DNA from: Verrucomicrobiota bacterium
Lineage (GTDB): Bacteria; Verrucomicrobiota; Verrucomicrobiia; Limisphaerales; SIBE01
NCBI GenBank assembly: GCA_016871515.1
Contig: VHDE01000027.1
Location: 1-56,321, forward strand
Reading direction: 5' to 3'
Length of the DNA stretch: 56,321 nucleotides
Below, piece by piece: positions 1 to 8,393 of the stretch. The position numbers were made by a program, and so were the translations under genes. Under the pieces are notes generated by a model that made no database searches, was not told the DNA's origin, and saw only the letters and a list, made by a program, of their open reading frames with translations. The first letter of the stretch is position 1, and each line of letters starts with the position of its first letter.

Positions 1-1
1 G

Positions 2-214
2 ATCCTTCACCGCAAGAACTCCCTGTCGTATAAAACGCTCAACGGAGCCCAGGCGGGCGACGCCTTCATGAGCCTGATCCATTCCTGTCGCCTCAACCGC
101 ATCAATCCCTTCGATTATCTGTTGGCCCTCGCCCAACATCCCGAGCAAGTCAACGCACAACCTCAGGCTTGGTTGCCTTGGAACTATCCAAAGCCGACCA
201 CTGACTCCAGTTGA
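2..214 (+). mobile_element. IS66-family transposase, C-terminal fragment (cut by window edge)
   Basis: An open frame runs in from the left edge and stops at TGA 212-214, giving about 70 residues. It contains YKTLNGAQAGD, then MSLIHSCRLNRINPFDYL, and ends in QAWLPWNYPKP. This order (KTLNGA, a short helix, NPFDYL, WLPWNY) is the conserved C-terminal end of IS66-family DDE transposases (TnpC). The start and catalytic core lie outside the window, so it is unknown whether the full copy is intact. No terminal inverted repeat was identified just downstream. The family call is fairly firm. Confidence 0.82.
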
Positions 215-761
215 CCCTGTTAGCCTGCTCGACCGCCCCGCTGCCATCGGTGTGCATTCATCCCGCCGTTTCCATCCGCGCCAGCCATTTTTTCGGCGCT
301 TGCACGCTTACCGAAAGCACACCATTGTGTGTTCGAGTCAAAGAGGCGGCGCTGGACGCCAAGAGAAAAGGTGACACAGCGAAAGCATCGAAATATTTTG
401 CGCAAATCCAAGCTCTGGGCGAGCGGCTGGATCAGGCTAATGTGGTCGTTATCGGTCAAATGGTGGGAAAGGCTCTCAGGCGTCGCGTGGCTCAGGAATG
501 GGGAAATCCCACTGCCCAGAAATGATCTCAGCCGCGCGTGCGAATCCTAAACCGAAGACCCTGACCATTGGCACACCCTCGGTTCGTTGATACAACCTGG
601 GGGCGCCGAGCATCGCTCGGCATAGCGGCAAGACCTGAATTGTGCGGAGCGATGTCTCGGCGCTCCTGCACGGAGGGTATCGGGCACCGCCAAAAGCTCG
701 GGGGCAGTCAGCGACAGATTCTTACATCTCTCAGGCAGACATCCGAAAAATCGCTTTAGCC
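215..761. other. Region without a convincing gene next to the IS66 end
   Basis: About 550 bp between the transposase stop and the YlbF-like gene. A 104-codon plus-strand frame (211-525, TTG start overlapping the transposase stop) has a helical, charged second half (motif AKRKGDTAKASKYFAQIQ) that could be the tail of a decayed protein, but I recognise no family and its first half looks non-coding. The other frames here look random. The stretch 599-666 is a palindromic element, listed separately. Probably IS-flanking debris. Confidence 0.4.
599..666. repeat. Palindromic intergenic element (GGCGCCGAG-CATCGCTC type)
   Basis: The left arm near 599-620 reads GGGGGCGCCGAGCATCGCTC. The right arm near 646-666 reads GGAGCGATGTCTCGGCGCTC, approximately its reverse complement. 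About 25 bp separate them. This has the same architecture as the other palindromic elements here but a different arm sequence. Confidence 0.5.
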
Positions 762-1175
762 TTAGTGGTGACACCCGCAACCGTGTCCACATGAACCGGA
801 ACTGAAATCATCCGCTTCCGGGACTCTTCCTAATTCGAATGTTTTGCTGACGTATTGATTGACCGATTCCTGGACTTTGTGAATCTCTTGCTGCGCTTCC
901 ATGAACCCGCGTGCGACCGGATTGTTGATGAACGCTTCGCGCCGCTGCTCGAATTCAGCGATTTCCTCGTTGGTCAACGCCGACCCTTGCGACTGCTTGT
1001 GTTGAAGATACTCTCCGCGCTCGCTCAGGAACTGATACTGCATTTTGGCTTCGTCGTTAGCCATGAAGGAATCGATGCGCCGGCGAAGGGACTTAAATTC
1101 GGGTTGGTCCAGAATGGCCTGACAAAGTTCCCGGGTTTTCTGCAGGACCGCACTCTCTTCGATTGTAGTTTGCAT
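762..1175 (-). CDS. YlbF/YmcA-family protein with Cys/His-rich tail
   Basis: A 137-residue, mostly alpha-helical protein. Residues about 5-115 match the YlbF/YmcA (Com_YlbF) pattern: paired long helices, with NNPVARGFMEAQQEIHKV as the typical central segment. In Bacillus, YlbF and YmcA form a complex affecting RNase Y-dependent mRNA turnover and competence; that role cannot be assumed here. The protein ends in CGHGCGCHH, a compact likely metal-binding tail, preceded by an acidic linker. ATG start. It is divergent from the ParB-like membrane protein gene at 1350 and has no visible operon partner. Family assignment is good; function is inferred. Confidence 0.75.
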   Translation of the reverse strand: MQTTIEESAVLQKTRELCQAILDQPEFKSLRRRIDSFMANDEAKMQYQFLSERGEYLQHKQSQGSALTNEEIAEFEQRREAFINNPVARGFMEAQQEIHKVQESVNQYVSKTFELGRVPEADDFSSGSCGHGCGCHH

Positions 1176-1349
1176 ATTGTTATTGTCACGCAGATCGAGG
1201 TTGAATCCAGATCAGCTCCAGCCAGCAACGCCACAATAGACCATAACAGGCGCGAATATCAACAGATTGCTTTGACAGAAGCCTTCCTGAGAGTCGATTG
1301 TTACTCTCAGTTCGAGCGTGGAGTTTGCCGAACGTTTTAGAATTTTAAA

Positions 1350-1958
1350 ATGTCGAAGCCAGTTTTGGGACGGGGTTTAGGGAGTCTGCTGAATGAGTCA
1401 GGACCGCGAATCGGTTCGCGCTCAGATCCAGCCTCGGTGCGCGCTGATGCCGGCCCAGCGGTCGATCACGGTCTTCGGACACTGATCAACGCGAACAAAG
1501 CCGAAAACCGCGTTGAAACCTCGGGAGACCTGGCTCGGCCTGCAAAACTGAAAATACCGGCTTGGTACTTTTTTGTCCTCGATTTGCTGCTGTTGATTTT
1601 CGTTGGACTGCTGGTCGTGACCAGTTCGCCGCTCGACGGATTGCGGTTGTTTCTTTGCGGAGCGGCTGTGGTGCTCGGGGCCGTGCTTTCCGGCATGGCA
1701 ATTTGGAGCAACTCACAAACAGCGCCGGAAAAAGCAGCCGGCCACCAAACGGCCAAATGGGTCCTTGCCGAGAGTCAAGGAGAGAACGGTTCTTCCAAAC
1801 GCTTTGTCGTTCATCTGCAGAAACCGCTGTTTGTCGGGGAATTAGTCGAGAACCAACAGGGCGACGAAGCGGTCAAACCGCTTTGGGTTGAAGATAAGTC
1901 AGCGCTGTCAGACGCGTTAGTCGGCCAAATCAAACGCGAGGTCGAAGCTCTCAAATAG
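1350..1958 (+). CDS. Two-TM membrane protein with ParB-like N-terminal peptide
   Basis: A 202-residue protein. Its first residues, MSKPVLGRGLGSLLNE, match the N-terminal LGRGL-x-LL box of chromosomal ParB (Spo0J), which in ParB contacts the ParA ATPase. No ParB nuclease/CTPase domain or HTH follows. Instead there is a low-complexity linker (about 20-65), two hydrophobic segments (about 73-95 WYFFVLDLLLLIFVGLL and 101-122) and a soluble C-terminal region of about 75 residues. Topology suggests a small inner-membrane protein with both ends in the cytoplasm. It ends 24 bp from the nuoN stop on the opposite strand. Function unknown; the ParB resemblance is limited to the first 16 residues. Confidence 0.7.
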   Translation: MSKPVLGRGLGSLLNESGPRIGSRSDPASVRADAGPAVDHGLRTLINANKAENRVETSGDLARPAKLKIPAWYFFVLDLLLLIFVGLLVVTSSPLDGLRLFLCGAAVVLGAVLSGMAIWSNSQTAPEKAAGHQTAKWVLAESQGENGSSKRFVVHLQKPLFVGELVENQQGDEAVKPLWVEDKSALSDALVGQIKREVEALK

Positions 1959-1982
1959 TTCGCGAGGACTTCGACACTCCAA

Positions 1983-3428
1983 CTAGAGGCGCAAGGCCTT
2001 TGAGGCTTGAATGGCCGCATTCACCAACGTGTTCGGAAAAATTCCAAGGTAAAGCATGCCCGCAATGCAGGCGTAAAGCGAAAAGCGAACCGGACGGGAA
2101 AGCGGAATCACCGTTTGGGACTCGGCAGCCTTGGACCAAAAAATCGCTCTGACAACGCCCAAATAATAATAGAACGAGATGACCACACCCACCAACGCTG
2201 CGCCAATCAACCAATAGTACATCGGTTGAACCGCGCCCTTCTCGATGACCGCTTTCAACAACAGAAACTTTCCAAAGAAACCGGCCAAAGGCGGAATGCC
2301 CGCCAACGACACCATCGCTAACGTCATTGCCACGGCCAGCAACGGCGAGCGCTGATATAATCCGGCCACGCCGCTGATGTCGTCTCCTTCCACTTCGCGC
2401 ATAACGACACAGATCACCGTAAACGCGGCGAGGACTGTGAATAGATAGCCACCGAGGTAATAGAGAATTGCTGATGACCCCGCAATACTCATGGCGGTTA
2501 CGCCCAGCAACATATAGCCGGCATGAGCAATACTCGAATAACCGAGGAGTCGTTTGAGATTGCGTTGCGGGATCGCACAAAGGTTCCCGTAGAGGATGGT
2601 AACGCCCGAAACAATCATGAGGAGCTTTGTCCAATTCGCCGTCACTTCAGGCACGGCGCTGAACAAAACGCGCAACAACAAAACGATGCCCGCCGCTTTT
2701 GACCCAACCGCCAGAAAAGCGGTGGTTGGCGCAGGCGAACCTTGATAGACGTCCGGGGCCCAAATCTGAAATGGAAAAGCCGCGATCTTGAATCCCAAAC
2801 CAACCAGCACCAGCAACAGTCCCAACAAGTAAACTGGCTGCCCAACGATGGTTCGAATCGCACCGGCCAACTCGTTGAAGTTCGTTGTCTTGGCCGCGCC
2901 GAAAACCAGAGCGATCCCATAAACCATAAACGCGGAGGATAGCGCTCCCAGAATCAGATACTTCACTCCCGCTTCGAGCGATGGCAGCCGGCTCCGTTGA
3001 AAGCTGGTCAAGATGTAAAAGGTGATCGTGATCAATTCGAGCGCAACGAACACCAGAATGAAATCATTCGCTGACGCCGCGAACATCATTCCCGACAGAG
3101 CGAACAGGATCAGCGCGTAGTATTCGGAAATACCAGTCGGAATCCGGTCCGCGAACTCGACCGACATCACCAGGACCGCCATGGCCGCCAGAAGAAAGAA
3201 CCGTTTAAAGAACAGCGCCAAACTGTCCATGACATACATTTGCCCGAAGGCATATTGCGCTTGTGACGCATCGATCAGAAAACTGCCCGCGAAAATAATT
3301 CCGACTACGGCGGCTGCGGCATAGCCGAGGTTTCGTCTCTGCGCAGCTGGCATCCATAAATCAAGGAGCAGGATAACCAGCCCGAGCATCACGACCGCCG
3401 CTTCTAAAATGGTTAACGTCGCATTCAT
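1983..3428 (-). CDS. nuoN: NADH-quinone oxidoreductase subunit N
   Basis: A 481-residue antiporter-like membrane subunit of complex I and the last gene of the nuo operon. About 14 hydrophobic segments are visible. The Mrp-antiporter core includes GVKYLILGALSSAFMVYG, FKIAAFPFQIWAPDVYQG and LKRLLGYSSIAHAGYMLLG, carrying the conserved Lys/His of the proton channel. I chose ATG at 3428 (MNATLTIL) over an upstream TTG in the same frame. Length matches the family. It is separated from nuoM by a palindromic element (3455-3596). It should pump protons with NuoM and NuoL. Confidence 0.97.
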   Translation of the reverse strand: MNATLTILEAAVVMLGLVILLLDLWMPAAQRRNLGYAAAAVVGIIFAGSFLIDASQAQYAFGQMYVMDSLALFFKRFFLLAAMAVLVMSVEFADRIPTGISEYYALILFALSGMMFAASANDFILVFVALELITITFYILTSFQRSRLPSLEAGVKYLILGALSSAFMVYGIALVFGAAKTTNFNELAGAIRTIVGQPVYLLGLLLVLVGLGFKIAAFPFQIWAPDVYQGSPAPTTAFLAVGSKAAGIVLLLRVLFSAVPEVTANWTKLLMIVSGVTILYGNLCAIPQRNLKRLLGYSSIAHAGYMLLGVTAMSIAGSSAILYYLGGYLFTVLAAFTVICVVMREVEGDDISGVAGLYQRSPLLAVAMTLAMVSLAGIPPLAGFFGKFLLLKAVIEKGAVQPMYYWLIGAALVGVVISFYYYLGVVRAIFWSKAAESQTVIPLSRPVRFSLYACIAGMLYLGIFPNTLVNAAIQASKALRL

Positions 3429-3454
3429 GAACAAGGTCTCATGCGGCGGCCGCG

Positions 3455-3596
3455 CCTCTCCCTAACCCTCTCCCCATCCGATGGGGCGAGGGAAATTCCT
3501 TTTGCATCAGCGGTGGAGTCGCAATGTGGTGAAAGCAAATGCACCAGAACAATCTTTTCCCTCGCCCCATCGGATGGGGAGAGGGTTAGGGAGAGG
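3455..3596. repeat. Palindromic element between nuoM and nuoN (CCCCATCCGATGGGG type)
   Basis: The left arm starts CCTCTCCCTAACCCTCTCC and continues into the self-palindrome CCCCATCCGATGGGG. The right arm (about 3555-3596) carries the inverse order, ending in GAGGGTTAGGGAGAGG. Each arm is about 40 bp and itself contains a hairpin, with about 60 bp of unique sequence between. A second copy is at 10964-11069 between nuoH and nuoG. Transcribed nuo mRNA would fold here into a long stem. Confidence 0.85.
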
Positions 3597-3618
3597 GGCA
3601 ACAATTTCATTAATCCAC

Positions 3619-5145
3619 TTAGCGGTCCTGAACGGTTTTGACCGCTTCCAGTTGGCTTCCTCCCGTCCGTGTGGCCAGACGCACAATGTTCTCCGCGCTC
3701 GGTTTGATTTTGTCGGTCAACAAGCGCGGAACGAAACCGAGCAACAACAACACGGCCAGCAGCAAAGCAAAGGGCAGTCGCCGCCAAAACCCCGACGCAT
3801 CCACCGCGTGAGCGCCTACCCATTCTGGGAATGGCCCATGCAGCACCTTCCGGATCGCCCGAAACATATAGACCCCGCCAATAATAGCCGCGCCCCAAAC
3901 GGCCAAAATCGTGACCAAAGGAAAATCGTTCCAAGCCGCGAAGAACACCATGACTTCCCCGACAAAATTGGCAAACCCGGGCAGCCCGCATCCGGCCATC
4001 ATGGCCATGATCAGCGCTGCACCCGCGAACGGGAATCGCCGGAGCAGCCCGCTCATTTGTTCCATGTCCAAAGTGTTCATTTGCTGGCGCAGATAACCGC
4101 TCAGGCCGAACGTCAACGCGGCGAGCAGACCATGGGCTACCATCACCACCACCGCGCCGGTTAACCCGATCAGGTTAAGACTAACCAAACCAAGGAAAAT
4201 GAAGCCCATGTGCGCGACGCTCGAATTGCCAATGAGCAGATTCAAATCTTTCTGGCGCATCGCAACAAGCCCGCAATAGAGAATGTTCCCCAAGCACAGA
4301 TAGGCGATCACATGCAGCCAGCCCTGCGCGCCTTCGGGCAGCAGCGGCAGCGCCACGCGAATCAAACCGTACAATCCAAATTTCTTGAGCACTCCCGCGT
4401 GGAGCATCGCTGTGGCCGTCGGCGCAACGCCGTATCCCAAGGGCGCCCAACTGTGAAACGGCCAGAGCGAAACGAGGATGCCGAAACCGAACAACAGCAA
4501 CGGAAAAATGAAATACTGGTGATTGACCGAAAGGGGATTGGCCGTCAACCGCTGCGTCAGTTCCGCGATATCGAATGTATTGGCGCCCGCCTGCAGATAA
4601 AGCGCGATCAAACCGACCAGCGCGATCAAAGCGCCGACTGTGAGATAAAGCGTGATTTGGAATGTCGCGTAGTTCTTCTCCTCGCCCTTTCCCCAAACGC
4701 CAATCATGATGAAGGTCGGTATCAAAGCGAGTTCATGGAAAAAGAAGAAAAAGAAGAGGTCCAACGAAGCAAACGCGCCCAGGATGCCGCCGGTCATCAC
4801 CAGCAGCAGCACATAAAACTCCTTTTGACGCTCCGTGATTTCCCAGGAGACACAAGCCGCCGCAAACGCAACAATCGCCCCCATGACGATCAGTCCGATG
4901 TTCAATCCATCGACTCCAACGTGGTAACTGATCCCAAGCGCTTCCACCCATGCCGCTTTTTGAACGAATTGGTAGCCGGCCACACCCGTCTGGAACTGCG
5001 CAAATAATTTGAGCGCCAGCAGCATCGAGACGCCCGTCGCGGCCAATGCGATGAGTCGAATCGCAAAGCGGTAATTCTGCGGTATGAACACCACGAGAAT
5101 CCCCGCCAGCAGCGGCCATCCGAGAATGTAAGTGAGCGTTGACAT
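3619..5145 (-). CDS. nuoM: NADH-quinone oxidoreductase subunit M
   Basis: A 508-residue proton-pumping membrane subunit. The frame is open far upstream, but only from MSTLTYILGWPLLAGILVVF does the sequence look like NuoM, so the start is ATG 5145; the upstream part is read-through of a repeat region. Family motifs are HELALIPTFIMIGVWG, LLFGFGILVSLWPFHSWAP and NLLIGNSSVAHMGFIFLG, with 13-14 transmembrane segments. It lies between nuoL and nuoN with palindromic elements on both sides. Length and motifs match an intact subunit. Confidence 0.97.
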   Translation of the reverse strand: MSTLTYILGWPLLAGILVVFIPQNYRFAIRLIALAATGVSMLLALKLFAQFQTGVAGYQFVQKAAWVEALGISYHVGVDGLNIGLIVMGAIVAFAAACVSWEITERQKEFYVLLLVMTGGILGAFASLDLFFFFFFHELALIPTFIMIGVWGKGEEKNYATFQITLYLTVGALIALVGLIALYLQAGANTFDIAELTQRLTANPLSVNHQYFIFPLLLFGFGILVSLWPFHSWAPLGYGVAPTATAMLHAGVLKKFGLYGLIRVALPLLPEGAQGWLHVIAYLCLGNILYCGLVAMRQKDLNLLIGNSSVAHMGFIFLGLVSLNLIGLTGAVVVMVAHGLLAALTFGLSGYLRQQMNTLDMEQMSGLLRRFPFAGAALIMAMMAGCGLPGFANFVGEVMVFFAAWNDFPLVTILAVWGAAIIGGVYMFRAIRKVLHGPFPEWVGAHAVDASGFWRRLPFALLLAVLLLLGFVPRLLTDKIKPSAENIVRLATRTGGSQLEAVKTVQDR

Positions 5146-5163
5146 GATCAGTCGGTTGCTCCC

Positions 5164-5477
5164 GTAACGCAGAGTTTCACTCTGCCGTGGCGCCGACTTG
5201 CAGTCGGCAGCGTGCTCGCCCTTTCCAGCGCGCCCGATCGTGCGGGGACATTGCAGATTGAAAATCTGCGATCCAGCGCAACGCGGACGCAGCCGCAACC
5301 AAAACGGAGCGCGGACATTCTTGTCCGCGGCAAGATTCGAATGTCTGGACAGTCTCGACCGTTCGAACGCGCGTCGTTCATTTCCAGTTGCTGCGGACAA
5401 GAATGTCCGCGCTCCGGAAAATCGTCGCCGCTTGCGATAATTCCGGGCGATACCGATCGAGTGAAACTCTGCGTTAC
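5164..5477. repeat. Nested palindromic element between nuoL and nuoM
   Basis: Outer arms: GTAACGCAGAGTTTCACTC (5164-5182) and its exact reverse complement (5459-5477), 19 bp perfect. Inside them is a second inverted pair: CGGAGCGCGGACATTCTTGT...CCGC (5305-5328) and its exact reverse complement (5393-5416), 24 bp perfect. The arm cores GCAGAGT-TTC-ACTCTGC and GCGGACA-TTCT-TGTCCGC are themselves hairpins. Lesser self-palindromes (GCCGACTTGCAGTCGGC; GCAGATTGAAAATCTGC) lie between. The layout looks like one element inserted inside another. No gene is visible in the 410 bp between nuoL and nuoM. Confidence 0.9.
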
Positions 5478-5555
5478 CCTCAAAGGCGAATCTGCCGCAC
5501 TCGCAAAATAGTCTTTCTTCGTCACATTCACTTTGTGTCGTCGGAAACGCGCTGA

Positions 5556-7421
5556 TCAGCCAAACACGTAGAACAGAACCAGCGCCACGCCGGCCACCAG
5601 GAGAAACGCGTAAGTCTGAAGGTTCCCCGTTTGCAGCAAACGCAATCCGCGCCCGAAGAGCTCGGCGCCTCCGCTGGCGCCTTTCACGACGAGCCCAGAA
5701 ATGATCCATCGGTCAAAGGCATCGGTCCATCTCGCCACAAGGTCGAGTGTGTAGCGAATCAGCCCAGCATACAGTTCGTCGAAATAAAAACGGTTCCGCA
5801 GAATCTTGGCCATCACACCCATTTTTTCAGGCAACGGGTCATGCCGCGCATTCCAATAAAGATGCCAAGCCGCCGACCATCCGAAGACCACTGCTCCCAA
5901 GCCCAACAGAGCGGCGAGCGGCGAATGGTTGAGCGGCGCAAACAAATGGCCGAACCAAGAAGTGGCGTGGGCGTCACCTGCAATTCCAAAATGCCGGCTA
6001 TAAAGGTGTTCAATTCCCCAGAAGCCAGCCAGCACGCTCGGCACGACCAGCACGAGCAAGGGAATTGTCATGGCTCGCGGCGATTCATGCGCGTGCTCGA
6101 CCGCGTGTGATTTGGCCGGACCAAGAAACGCGACGAAAACCAATCGGAACATATAGAACGTCGTCAGCGCGGCCACGAGCACCGCCAATGCAAACAAGGG
6201 AGGATTGTGGTGAGACGCTGCGGCGAGAATTTCATCTTTGCTAAAGAATCCGCTCAAAGGCGGGATGCCGCAGAGCGCCAGCGTCGCGAGCAGAAACGTC
6301 CGATAGGTGATTTTCATCCTGCTCTTCAGCGCGCCCATATTCCAGATATTCTGTTCGTGATGCAGGGCATGAATGACCGATCCAGCGCCGAGGAACAACA
6401 GCGCTTTGAAAAATGCATGCGTCGTCAAATGGTACATCGCCGGCGATGGCGCATGCACGCCGACCGCCATCACCATGTATCCAAGCTGGGACAGTGTCGA
6501 ATAGGCCAGAATGCGTTTGATGTCATCTTGCTGAACAGCGATGAGCGCCGCCATAAGAGACGTGATTCCGCCAATCCATCCAATGATTTCCAAAGCCGGG
6601 GCGCTCAGCAAAAAGAAGACGCGGCATAGCATGTACACACCCGCCGCTACCATCGTTGCAGCATGAATCAAAGCGCTGACGGGTGTCGGGCCTTCCATGG
6701 CGTCCGGCAGCCAGACATGCAGCGGGAATTGCGCGGACTTGCCCATCGCGCCGCAGAAAATGAGCAAACCCGCCGCCGTGGCCAATGCTCCCAGTGCTTC
6801 GGGATTGCGCGCGAGCAACCCTTCCAAGACGCCAAAGTTCAGCGAGCCGAGCGAAGCCCAGACAACGAGAATTCCCAGCAGGAATCCGAAATCGCCGACG
6901 CGATTGGTCAGGAAAGCTTTCTTGCTGGCGTCGGCCGCCGAAGGGCGCTCATACCAAAATCCGATGAGCAAATAACTCGAGACGCCCACCAGTTCCCAAA
7001 AGATGAACATTTGGAGAAAATTACTGGCCAAGACAATGCCGAGCATCGAAAAGGTGAACAGACTCAGACTGGCAAAGTAACGCGAGATGCAACGGTCCTC
7101 GTGCATGTAACCGTATGAATAAACGTGAATGGCGCCGCCCACCCCCGTCACGATCAAAAGCATCAGCAGGCTGAGCGTATCGAGCCGCAATCCGAAATCG
7201 ACTTGCAGATCGCCAACCGACAGCCAATTCGCTGAAAGTTCCTTCTGAGAAGGTTCCCAACCAGCGATTCCGATAAACAGCAGAGTAAAGACAAAACTCG
7301 TGAGGATCGCGCCAATGGACAGCTTCGCGCTCAGTTCACGGTTCTTCAATGTGAAGAGCGTGATCACTGCTGCCGCGCCGAGCGGCAGAAAGAGAATCAG
7401 CCAGGGCAACGCTTCTTTCAT
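5556..7421 (-). CDS. nuoL: NADH-quinone oxidoreductase subunit L
   Basis: A 621-residue, largest antiporter-like subunit of complex I, carrying the long lateral helix at its C-terminus. Motifs: FWELVGVSSYLLIGFWYERP, GKSAQFPLHVWLPDAMEGPT, SALIHAATMVAAGVYMLCR and LAYSTLSQLGYMVMAVGVH. The C-terminal part (about 500-621), after the amphipathic region, ends in a final hydrophobic helix, LLVAGVALVLFYVFG. ATG start at 7421, four bases after the nuoK stop, so translational coupling is likely. Length is normal for the family. Confidence 0.97.
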   Translation of the reverse strand: MKEALPWLILFLPLGAAAVITLFTLKNRELSAKLSIGAILTSFVFTLLFIGIAGWEPSQKELSANWLSVGDLQVDFGLRLDTLSLLMLLIVTGVGGAIHVYSYGYMHEDRCISRYFASLSLFTFSMLGIVLASNFLQMFIFWELVGVSSYLLIGFWYERPSAADASKKAFLTNRVGDFGFLLGILVVWASLGSLNFGVLEGLLARNPEALGALATAAGLLIFCGAMGKSAQFPLHVWLPDAMEGPTPVSALIHAATMVAAGVYMLCRVFFLLSAPALEIIGWIGGITSLMAALIAVQQDDIKRILAYSTLSQLGYMVMAVGVHAPSPAMYHLTTHAFFKALLFLGAGSVIHALHHEQNIWNMGALKSRMKITYRTFLLATLALCGIPPLSGFFSKDEILAAASHHNPPLFALAVLVAALTTFYMFRLVFVAFLGPAKSHAVEHAHESPRAMTIPLLVLVVPSVLAGFWGIEHLYSRHFGIAGDAHATSWFGHLFAPLNHSPLAALLGLGAVVFGWSAAWHLYWNARHDPLPEKMGVMAKILRNRFYFDELYAGLIRYTLDLVARWTDAFDRWIISGLVVKGASGGAELFGRGLRLLQTGNLQTYAFLLVAGVALVLFYVFG

Positions 7422-7425
7422 TTTG

Positions 7426-7731
7426 TTATAGCTTCATCGTGGTCAGGTCTTCGACATACGCGGTTTGACGCTTGCGATACAGCGCCACAATGAGCGCCAG
7501 CCCAACCGCCACCTCAGCCGCAGCGACCGTGATGATAAAGAAAACCATGACTTGACCATCGAGATTGCCGTTGAACCGCGACACCGCGACAAAGGCCAGG
7601 TTCGCGGCATTGAGCATCAGTTCGAGCGACATGTAAATGATCAGCAGATTGCGCCGCGCGATCACGCCCAGCAGCCCCAAGCAGAAGAGCAGCGCGCTCA
7701 CGACTAAGTAATGTTGCAGGCCAACTTGCAT
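7426..7731 (-). CDS. nuoK: NADH-quinone oxidoreductase subunit K
   Basis: A 101-residue, three-helix membrane subunit homologous to MrpC/ND4L. The pattern [20 protein letters not shown] carries the conserved membrane-embedded Glu (MSLELMLN). A second conserved Glu lies in [18 protein letters not shown]. Length and topology match the family. It follows nuoJ after a 141-bp repeat-rich gap and directly precedes nuoL. Confidence 0.96.
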   Translation of the reverse strand: MQVGLQHYLVVSALLFCLGLLGVIARRNLLIIYMSLELMLNAANLAFVAVSRFNGNLDGQVMVFFIITVAAAEVAVGLALIVALYRKRQTAYVEDLTTMKL

Positions 7732-7742
7732 GGCTGTTGAAA

Positions 7743-7872
7743 GGGTTAAATGTTTAAATGGTTAAAAAGTTAAATCGGTTACATGGGCCAGATAGGTGTT
7801 CTGGCCGGTGCCTGTCCAATATTTTAAAGATTCCAACCATTTAACCAATTTAACGATCTAACCATGTAACCA
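7743..7872. repeat. GGTTAAAT/GGTTACAT iterated repeat between nuoJ and nuoK
   Basis: The gap is AT-rich, unlike its neighbours. Short units of type TGGTTAAAT, AGTTAAAT and CGGTTACAT occur in one orientation at 7743-7786 and in the other at 7834-7872 (CCATTTAACC, CCATGTAACC). Between them is a small hairpin GGCCAG-N9-CTGGCC (7786-7806). It is an inverted arrangement of degenerate 8-9 bp units and belongs to a different repeat type from the GC-rich palindromes. Confidence 0.65.
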
Positions 7873-8388
7873 TCATCTCAGATCCTTTTTGCTCAGCAAA
7901 ATCACGCCAACCATCGCCACCAACAGCAGCACCGAGAGAATCTCGAACGGCAACAGATACTCGGTGAAAAGCAGTTTGCCCAAGGGAGCCGTGCCTCCTT
8001 CGAGCGGGGCCGCCGCCGCATTCGCGGCGAGACCGGTTCTGCCCAACGAGAAAACCTTCAGGAAAATACCGAGCACTGCAGCGACTGCGGCGACCCCAGT
8101 GATCAGTCCGGCCAGCTTCAATTTGCGGCGTTCCTCTTCCTTTACGTCCAGCAGCATGATAACGAAGAGAAAAAGGACGATGACTGCGCCGGCATAGACG
8201 AGGACCTGAACAGCCGCAAGGAAGAACGCGTGCAGAAGCACGAAGAGTCCCGCCATCGATGCAATCGTTAAAACGAGAAACATCGCGCTTGTGATCGGAT
8301 TGCGGCTGAATGGATTCACGACAACCAGCACGCCGAAAAGCAGAGTCAACGCCGCGAAGAAATAGAACATTAAGTCCTGCATGGTCAT
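7873..8388 (-). CDS. nuoJ: NADH-quinone oxidoreductase subunit J
   Basis: A 171-residue, five-helix membrane subunit (ND6-like). I start it at ATG 8388 (MTMQDLMFYFFAALTL); ATG 8382 is an alternative. The 30 codons upstream in frame come from a palindromic element and are not family-like. Core motifs: VNPFSRNPITSAMFLVLT and the pi-bulge region VQVLVYAGAVIVLFLFVIM. The ending, LLLVAMVGVILLSKKD, is typical. The palindromic element at 8394-8506 sits immediately before the start and could affect its ribosome access. Confidence 0.95.
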   Translation of the reverse strand: MTMQDLMFYFFAALTLLFGVLVVVNPFSRNPITSAMFLVLTIASMAGLFVLLHAFFLAAVQVLVYAGAVIVLFLFVIMLLDVKEEERRKLKLAGLITGVAAVAAVLGIFLKVFSLGRTGLAANAAAAPLEGGTAPLGKLLFTEYLLPFEILSVLLLVAMVGVILLSKKDLR

Positions 8389-8393
8389 TGCAG

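Noticed and set aside
855..1340. 161-codon plus-strand frame over the YlbF-like gene
   Set aside because: Antisense to a coherent family member; no recognisable motif.
5164..5477. CRISPR array
   Set aside because: Repeats are inverted pairs of different families, not regularly spaced direct repeats; no cas genes nearby.
3619..5709. Full 696-codon open frame as one long NuoM
   Set aside because: The first 188 codons translate the palindromic repeat region and overlap nuoL; NuoM similarity starts at MSTLTYIL (5145).
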